DNA of 64,000 nucleotides from JBMONI01 sp049324575 (GTDB taxonomy: Bacteria > Omnitrophota > Omnitrophia > Omnitrophales > Aquincolibacteriaceae). The notes beneath the pieces were generated by a model that had not been told where the DNA came from, ran no database searches, and worked only from the letters and a program-made list of their open reading frames with translations. Shown piece after piece: positions 59,296 to 64,000 of the stretch (the first letter of the stretch is position 1; each line of letters begins with the position of its first letter). The stretch lies in assembly GCA_049324575.1 (NCBI GenBank), contig JBMONI010000009.1:1-64000 (forward strand), given 5' to 3'. The position numbers and the translations under genes are program-made.

Positions 59296-60000
59296 TTAAC
59301 CGCCTTTTCCTATCGCTGAGGCTGTTGTCGAAGGATGGATGAACGGAACAAAACGCACAAGTTCAACCGCTTCAGCTTCCATCCCGTGACCGGTTTTTGT
59401 CATACGCATCAATTGCTGCACGCCTTCCGAAGGTCCTCTGGGCACAATGAGGACCCCATCAATCTTGAGCTGATCTATCCACGGAGAAGGAATTTCCTCC
59501 ACGGCCGCAGTCACCAAAATCCCATCGAAAGGAGCTTCAGAGACCCATCCTGTATAACCGTCTCTGGCTTCGATCCGGACCATGCCGTATCCGAGCTTTG
59601 CAAGACGTGCCTTGGCTTCCTCCGCAAGAGACTCACAGCGCTCAAGACTATAAACCCAAGCTCCCAGTTCGGCAAGCACCGCCGTTTGATAGCCTGACCC
59701 GGTCCCGATCTCAAGGATTCTCTCCCCGCCCCGCAGTCTCAAAAGCTCAGTCATGAGCGCCACGATATAAGGTTGGGAAATAGTCTGCCCGTGCCCGATC
59801 GAAAGCGGCTGATCCGTATAGGCCTCCCGCCGGCATCTTCCAGGAACAAACCGATGCCGTTCGATTCGGCGAAGGGCTTGAAGGACACGGGAATCCCTAA
59901 TCCCGCGGTGGACGATCTGGTCCTCGACCATCGCCTCCCGTTGGATTTTCCAATCGTCGGGCGAACGGCCTTTTTCAGAACGGAAGTGGAAGAATTTCAT
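59296..60000 (-). CDS. pcm: Protein-L-isoaspartate O-methyltransferase
   Basis: Repairs damaged aspartyl residues by methylating isoaspartate. The 234 residues include the family opening MVEDQIVHRGIRDSRVLQAL and FVPGRCRREAYTDQPLSIGH, then GQTISQPYIVALMTELL. Motif I is ILEIGTGSGYQTAVLAELG, and DGILVTAAVEEIPSPWIDQL follows. It is ATGA-coupled to the macrodomain gene upstream and is followed by the CDF gene after one base. Length is slightly over the usual 210 because of an N-terminal stretch. Confidence 0.95.
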   Translation of the reverse strand: MKFFHFRSEKGRSPDDWKIQREAMVEDQIVHRGIRDSRVLQALRRIERHRFVPGRCRREAYTDQPLSIGHGQTISQPYIVALMTELLRLRGGERILEIGTGSGYQTAVLAELGAWVYSLERCESLAEEAKARLAKLGYGMVRIEARDGYTGWVSEAPFDGILVTAAVEEIPSPWIDQLKIDGVLIVPRGPSEGVQQLMRMTKTGHGMEAEAVELVRFVPFIHPSTTASAIGKGG

Positions 60001-60515
60001 GCTTTTCCTCCTGATCGTTCTGTGATTTCTCGCTTAATTTTCTGATAGATCTTTTCATCTTCATCGGAGAAACAAAGAAAGAGGATCTCATCGAAATCTT
60101 TTTCATGAATGTACCCTTCGGACAGCGCAATCCGGGCCGCTTCGTCTTTCGGATACCCATAAACGCCAGTGCTGATAGCGGGAAAAGCAATACTGCGAAA
60201 TCCATGTTCGATAGCGAGCCGGAAACATTCCGCATAACAGCTTCGTAACAGAACCGATTCCCCCGCTTTGCCGTCTTTCCAGCGAGGACCAACCGCGTGA
60301 AAGATCGCCTGAGCTTTGAGCGCCCCGGCAGTCGTCATAACCGCTTTTCCCGTCGGGCACCCTCCAATCTTTCGGCACGCCTCCATCACAGCCGGGCCAG
60401 CCGCACGATGGATCGCTCCGTCGACCCCGCCTCCTCCAGCCAAAGCACTATTAGCGGCATTGACGATCACATCCGCTTTTTCCTTTGTAATATCGCCTTG
60501 TTTGATCCGAATCAT
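59997..60515 (-). CDS. Macrodomain protein, YmdB-like ADP-ribose deacylase
   Basis: A 172-residue macrodomain that would bind ADP-ribose and hydrolyse O-acetyl-ADP-ribose or remove ADP-ribose from proteins. Motifs: GDITKEKADVIVNAANSALA, GGGGVDGAIHRAAG (catalytic Asp) and AFPAISTGVYGYPKDEAARI. It is close to the Escherichia coli YmdB type in size. It overlaps pcm (ATGA), so it may also take part in protein repair or stress. Another role is possible. Confidence 0.94.
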   Translation of the reverse strand: MIRIKQGDITKEKADVIVNAANSALAGGGGVDGAIHRAAGPAVMEACRKIGGCPTGKAVMTTAGALKAQAIFHAVGPRWKDGKAGESVLLRSCYAECFRLAIEHGFRSIAFPAISTGVYGYPKDEAARIALSEGYIHEKDFDEILFLCFSDEDEKIYQKIKREITERSGGKA

Positions 60516-60609
60516 AGGACCGCCCTACCCAAAAATTCGGTGGCCACTTGAGGATAGCTGCCGACGCACTGCGGCGCTACGAAGGTTTGCGAACCCAAAA
60601 GTCTTGAAT

Positions 60610-61065
60610 TTAAGTTTTCGCGATCAGGGTCTTCAATTCCTGCATGAAATGACCGACATCCTGAAAATCGCGGTATACGCTCGCAAAACGCACATAGGCG
60701 ACTTGATCGATCTCGGCCAATTTCTTCATGATATGCTCCCCGATAACTTTTGCAGGGATCTCGCGGTCGTATTTATCGTGCATGAGCATTTCGAGACCTT
60801 CGACAATCTTTTCCTGATCGACGAGCGGCACCGGCCTTTTTTCACAAGCCTTGCGGATCCCGGAAAGGACCTTAGCACGATCGTATTGTTCCCGGCGCTG
60901 GTCTTTTTTGATCACATAGAACGAAAGTTCTTCGATCCGCTCATAGGTCGTATAACGTCGGCCGCAAGCTTCGCATTCGCGGCGACGGCGGATCACAAGC
61001 CCGTCGTTGGAAGAGCGGGAATCGATAACTTTATCATTCTCCTTCTTGCAAAACGGACAGCGCAT
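60610..61065 (-). CDS. nrdR: Transcriptional repressor NrdR
   Basis: Represses ribonucleotide reductase genes in response to ATP/dATP. The 151 residues start with the zinc ribbon MRCPFCKKENDKVIDSRSS and RRRECEACGRRYTTYE, followed by the ATP-cone domain (VIKKDQRREQYDRAKVLSGI, KVIGEHIMKKLAEIDQVAYV). All four Cys are present. It follows glyA by 14 bases, and a 94-base gap with no clear gene separates it from the macrodomain gene. I did not find an NrdR box in the window. Confidence 0.97.
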   Translation of the reverse strand: MRCPFCKKENDKVIDSRSSNDGLVIRRRRECEACGRRYTTYERIEELSFYVIKKDQRREQYDRAKVLSGIRKACEKRPVPLVDQEKIVEGLEMLMHDKYDREIPAKVIGEHIMKKLAEIDQVAYVRFASVYRDFQDVGHFMQELKTLIAKT

Positions 61066-61079
61066 AGGTGTCCTCCAAT

Positions 61080-62342
61080 CTAGGCCGTCAAGATTTCCCG
61101 AAGCTCGGGATAGAGAGGAAATTTCCCCGTTAATTCCTTGACCTTCGCGCGCACTCCCGCCAGATGCTTTTCATTGGCCGGATCTTTCATGGTCTCATCC
61201 GTCAACGCAGCAATGATCTCCATCTCTCTTTCCTTGAATCCGCGGGTCGTCACGGCAGGTGTCCCGAGGCGAACTCCCGAGCATTTGAACGGAGATTCCT
61301 GATCAAAAGGAATCATGTTTTTATTCACTGTGATCTGCACTCGATCGAGAGCTTCCTGGACTTCTTTGCCGGTAAATCCCCTTTGCTTAACATCAACCAG
61401 AAGCAGGTGGTTGTCCGTCCCTCCCGAGACGATCCTCCAGCCTTTTTTCGTCAATTCCGCTGCAAGCGTGCGGGCATTTTTGACGATCTGTTCTGAATAA
61501 GTTTTGAACTCAGGCTGCAACGCTTCCTGGAAAGCAACCGCTTTGGCCGCGATGATATGCATCAACGGCCCACCCTGAACCCCGGGAAATACGGCAGAAT
61601 CGATCGCCTTCGCATATTTTTCTCGGCAGAGGATCAATCCCGAGCGCGGCCCCCTTAGGGTCTTGTGCGTCGTGGTGGTCACGATATCCGCATAAGGAAC
61701 GGGGCTGGGGTGATGCCCGGTCGCAACCAAGCCAGCAAAATGGGCCATATCAACCATCAGATAAGCCCCTACTTTGTCGGCGATCTCGCGGCCTCTTTTA
61801 AAATCAATGATCCGGGGATACGCGGAAGCTCCGAAAAGGATCAATTTGGGCTTGTGTTCCATCGCAAGTTTTTCAATCTCCTCATAGTCCAACCGTTCGT
61901 CCTTCGGACTGACCCCGTAGGGGATGATCGTGAAATACTTCCCTGAAAAATTCATGGGATGGCCATGGGTCAAATGTCCGCCATGTGCCAAATTCATCGC
62001 AAGAACCTTATCCCCCGGCTGGAGAAGCGCCATATACACGGCGATATTAGCCGAGGTCCCGGAATGCGGCTGGACATTGGCATACTCTGCGCCGAAAAGT
62101 TTTTTAGCCCGGTCAATCGCAAGTTTTTCAGCAATGTCCACGCACTCGCATCCCCCATACCAGCGCTTGCCGGGGTATCCCTCGGCATATTTATTGGTCA
62201 GGACCGTGCCCATCGCTTCCAGGACCGCCGTCGACGTAAAGTTCTCGCTTGCAATCAACTCGATATTCTCATGTTGGCGGCAGAGCTCCTTTTGGATAGC
62301 CGCGAATACTTCAGGGTCTCGTTTTTTCAAAATCGAAAGCAT
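61080..62342 (-). CDS. glyA: Serine hydroxymethyltransferase
   Basis: Interconverts serine and glycine with tetrahydrofolate. The 420 residues have the family opening (IELIASENFTSTAVLEAMGT), the PLP lysine in DIVTTTTHKTLRGPRSG, and conserved NIAVYMALLQPGDKVLAMNL. It is a normal bacterial enzyme. It sits between rpiB and nrdR on the same strand, a gene order common in bacteria. Confidence 0.98.
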   Translation of the reverse strand: MLSILKKRDPEVFAAIQKELCRQHENIELIASENFTSTAVLEAMGTVLTNKYAEGYPGKRWYGGCECVDIAEKLAIDRAKKLFGAEYANVQPHSGTSANIAVYMALLQPGDKVLAMNLAHGGHLTHGHPMNFSGKYFTIIPYGVSPKDERLDYEEIEKLAMEHKPKLILFGASAYPRIIDFKRGREIADKVGAYLMVDMAHFAGLVATGHHPSPVPYADIVTTTTHKTLRGPRSGLILCREKYAKAIDSAVFPGVQGGPLMHIIAAKAVAFQEALQPEFKTYSEQIVKNARTLAAELTKKGWRIVSGGTDNHLLLVDVKQRGFTGKEVQEALDRVQITVNKNMIPFDQESPFKCSGVRLGTPAVTTRGFKEREMEIIAALTDETMKDPANEKHLAGVRAKVKELTGKFPLYPELREILTA

Positions 62343-62351
62343 GCAATCCCC

Positions 62352-62840
62352 CTATTCTCTTTTTTCATAGTCCATGATTTTTTGGATCCTTGCCTGATGC
62401 CGCCCCCCATCGAAAGGCGTTTCAAGCCATGTCGTCAAAATTGCTTCCGCCGCCCCCGGCGTCAAGAAACCCGATCCCAAAATAAGCATGTTGGAATCAT
62501 TATGAGCGCGTGTCAGCTTCGCCTCTTCGACGGTCTTACACAGAGAGGCCCGGATCCCCCGGACTTTGTTCGCCACAATAGAACTTCCGATGCCGGTATA
62601 GCAGATCCCGATCCCCCGGCAGCATTCTCCCGCCGCGACCAATTCGGCGGCGGGAAAAATAAAATCCGGGTAATCCACGGAATCGCCCGACTGAGTCCCG
62701 CAATCCACGACCTCATACTGTTTTTTTTCGAGGACCTTTTTCAGCTTCTCTTTCAATCCGACGCCACGGTGATCGCAAGCAATGGCAATTTTGCACAAAA
62801 ACTTAACCTTGTTTTTTTTCGACCGCTGCTTCTTTTTCAT
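62352..62840 (-). CDS. rpiB: Ribose-5-phosphate isomerase B / LacAB family
   Basis: Interconverts ribose-5-phosphate and ribulose-5-phosphate in the pentose phosphate pathway. It is 162 residues from the ATG at 62840, which overlaps the stop of the upstream gene (ATGA). The catalytic Cys is in GIGICYTGIGSSIVANKVRG, and IACDHRGVGLKEKLKK and ARAHND-type TRAHNDSNMLILGSGF follow. It belongs to the RpiB/LacAB family. The N-terminus has about 18 extra basic residues (KKKQRSKKNKVKF). Confidence 0.95.
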   Translation of the reverse strand: MKKKQRSKKNKVKFLCKIAIACDHRGVGLKEKLKKVLEKKQYEVVDCGTQSGDSVDYPDFIFPAAELVAAGECCRGIGICYTGIGSSIVANKVRGIRASLCKTVEEAKLTRAHNDSNMLILGSGFLTPGAAEAILTTWLETPFDGGRHQARIQKIMDYEKRE

Positions 62841-63907
62841 GATGGAACCAAATACTCCCAATGGTCTTGGATCTTTTTGTTAATTTGTTCGAATACTTCC
62901 TCGTAAACCTGCAAAGAACACCCGATCGGGTCCTTGATCCCCAACAAAAGCGTTTTTGATTTGGCTTCGGGCACAAGTCCTGTCACAAAGAGCTGATGTT
63001 CTTTGGACATGGCCAAGATCACGTCGGCATCCATCACGTCTTCACGCATGCAAGGCCGCGTTTTATGGCCTGAAATATCGATCTCATGATTCCGCATCAC
63101 ACACATCGCTTCCGGGGTCGGCTCTCCCCCCTCACGGGCATGGATCCCACAAGAAACAACGTCCACCTCCCCACGGTGGCCGCTCCGGGCAAGCTCATCC
63201 AAAAGGAGCCCTTGGGCCATCGGCGAACGGCACGAGTTCCCGGTGCAGACAATCAGCACAACCCTCTTTGGAAATCTTTTTTGTTCGATCTGACCCAATG
63301 CTTTTTCGACTTCCGCCGTCATAACGCCCTTTCTGATAAAAACCGGCTTATCGCTACTGATGTCTACGATGCTTGAACTCTGCTGATGGAGCGCCGCTCC
63401 CCCGTCCAGAATATAATCGATCGAATTCCCGAAGATCTTGGCCACATCCTCAGCCGTAACCGAATCTTTGGCGCCGCTTAAATTCGCCGAAGTCGCCACA
63501 TACGGCACTCCCGTCGCATTGAAAAGAGCTACGGCAAGCGGATGCTTGGGGAAACGAAGCCCTATTTTTCTCCCTTGAGACGTTCGCGCCAATAAGGTCA
63601 ACGGTCCCGGCCAGAATTTTCTTTTCAAAAAGCGGAATTCAGGCGATCGCTCCACCTTTAATTGATCGATCATATCCCAACTTCCGATGTGGTACGCAAA
63701 AGGCTTTTCGGATCCGCGCTGTTTCAAGTGGGCCAGTTTGGACTCGATATTGGGACAGATCATCGGTCCGCCGATCCCGTAAACGGTCTCCGTCGGAAAA
63801 GCCACGATCTTCCCTTCCCGGCATTCTCGCGCAACCTCCGTAATTTGCGCCAGGTTTGGGTCATCCGTATTCAATCGAACCAACAAAGCGGAAGGCATTC
63901 GGTTCAT
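62837..63907 (-). CDS. Fusion of threonylcarbamoyl-AMP synthase (Sua5/YrdC) and low-molecular-weight phosphatase
   Basis: A 356-residue two-domain enzyme. Residues about 15-205 form the YrdC fold (AFPTETVYGIG, KRGSEKP-like KQRGSEKPF, ATSANLSGAKDSV) that makes threonylcarbamoyl-AMP for tRNA t6A. Residues about 214-350 form an LMW-PTP domain with CTGNSCRSPM (Cys221, Arg227) and the general-acid DPIG. In Firmicutes the equivalent genes are separate neighbours (ywlC and ywlE). In YwlE a Thr in the P-loop favours phosphoarginine; here the same position is Ser, not the Ile of tyrosine phosphatases. Arginine phosphatase activity is possible but inferred. The stop overlaps the rpiB start. Confidence 0.9.
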   Translation of the reverse strand: MNRMPSALLVRLNTDDPNLAQITEVARECREGKIVAFPTETVYGIGGPMICPNIESKLAHLKQRGSEKPFAYHIGSWDMIDQLKVERSPEFRFLKRKFWPGPLTLLARTSQGRKIGLRFPKHPLAVALFNATGVPYVATSANLSGAKDSVTAEDVAKIFGNSIDYILDGGAALHQQSSSIVDISSDKPVFIRKGVMTAEVEKALGQIEQKRFPKRVVLIVCTGNSCRSPMAQGLLLDELARSGHRGEVDVVSCGIHAREGGEPTPEAMCVMRNHEIDISGHKTRPCMREDVMDADVILAMSKEHQLFVTGLVPEAKSKTLLLGIKDPIGCSLQVYEEVFEQINKKIQDHWEYLVPS

Positions 63908-64000
63908 TTTCCTTTTTGCAGTTTCGTTTGAAGCTTGGCGTCTTTTTCACGGACCGAGTGGCCCAATTTATCTTTATAAGTTTTCAATTTTTTGTAAAAC
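63904..64000 (-). CDS. C-terminal fragment of an unknown gene (cut by window edge)
   Basis: The last 31 codons of a gene that runs off the right edge. The visible part is highly basic and helical (LKTYKDKLGHSVREKDAKLQ). Its stop codon TGA overlaps the ATG of the TsaC-phosphatase gene at 63907, so it is upstream in the same operon. Too little is present for a family call. Confidence 0.5.
   Translation of the reverse strand, partial: FYKKLKTYKDKLGHSVREKDAKLQTKLQKGK

Noticed and set aside
61959..62906. A 315-codon plus-strand frame opposite glyA and rpiB
   Set aside because: It crosses the boundary of two conserved genes and has no recognisable domain.
1..64000. CRISPR arrays, insertion sequences, prophage or integrase genes
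   Set aside because: No regularly spaced repeats, transposase or integrase motifs were seen on either strand.

Overview
The window comes from a diderm (Gram-negative-type) bacterium. The envelope genes show this: Lnt, an LptE-like lipoprotein, MurJ, several lipoproteins and an RND/MMPL exporter. There are no rRNA genes, phage genes, transposons or CRISPR arrays, so this is chromosomal sequence. The mix of a bactofilin, a stand-alone SWIB domain, many glycosyltransferases, short intergenic gaps and frequent ATGA stop/start overlaps is the sort seen in uncultured candidate phyla such as Omnitrophota. That placement is an inference and not firm.

Layout: 1-1354 holds lysS, cut by the window edge near its C-terminus. 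1461-11614 is the standout region, a compact type II polyketide/fatty-acid-synthase-like cluster. It encodes an RND exporter, a GT2 glycosyltransferase, a thioester-reductase-type SDR, an active ketosynthase, a second ketosynthase that has lost its catalytic Cys and one His (chain-length-factor-like), two hotdog proteins (one without the catalytic His), an ACP, a methyltransferase and a FabL-type enoyl reductase. Together they look able to build, reduce, release, glycosylate and export a long acyl or polyene chain. The exporter, the glycosyltransferase and fabL appear to be read from near-leaderless promoters.

11637-25190 is a housekeeping and envelope block: lnt (with a lipoprotein-like tail), secA, prfB (with the classic programmed frameshift), a compact uvrC, murJ, rpsT, holA, an LptE-like lipoprotein and a large TPR/coiled-coil protein. 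25271-35031 holds comEC with a tiny upstream membrane ORF, a GH35 glycosidase coupled to leuS, tRNA-Leu(CAA), tRNA-Ala(GGC), a zinc-ribbon protein, surE, a YdjC-type deacetylase and acpS. 35035-41794 holds two genes with excisionase-type HTH domains (one fused to a bactofilin, one to a membrane anchor), a DegT aminotransferase, an unknown protein, SWIB, prmA and a REC-PAS-GAF-GGDEF-EAL regulator.

42129-55583 is an envelope and glycan region: a lipoprotein and a trypsin-like protease behind a CRP-like site, a metzincin-TPR protein, three GT2 or GT39 glycosyltransferases plus a related membrane protein, CtpA, an orphan GspK, a methyltransferase and an HPr-kinase-like P-loop protein. 55778-60515 holds a coiled-coil protein, a heavy-metal-type two-component system with a CDF transporter, pcm and a macrodomain protein. 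60610-64000 holds nrdR, glyA, rpiB and a fusion of threonylcarbamoyl-AMP synthase with a low-molecular-weight phosphatase. That order resembles the sua5-ywlE-rpiB-glyA neighbourhood of Firmicutes.
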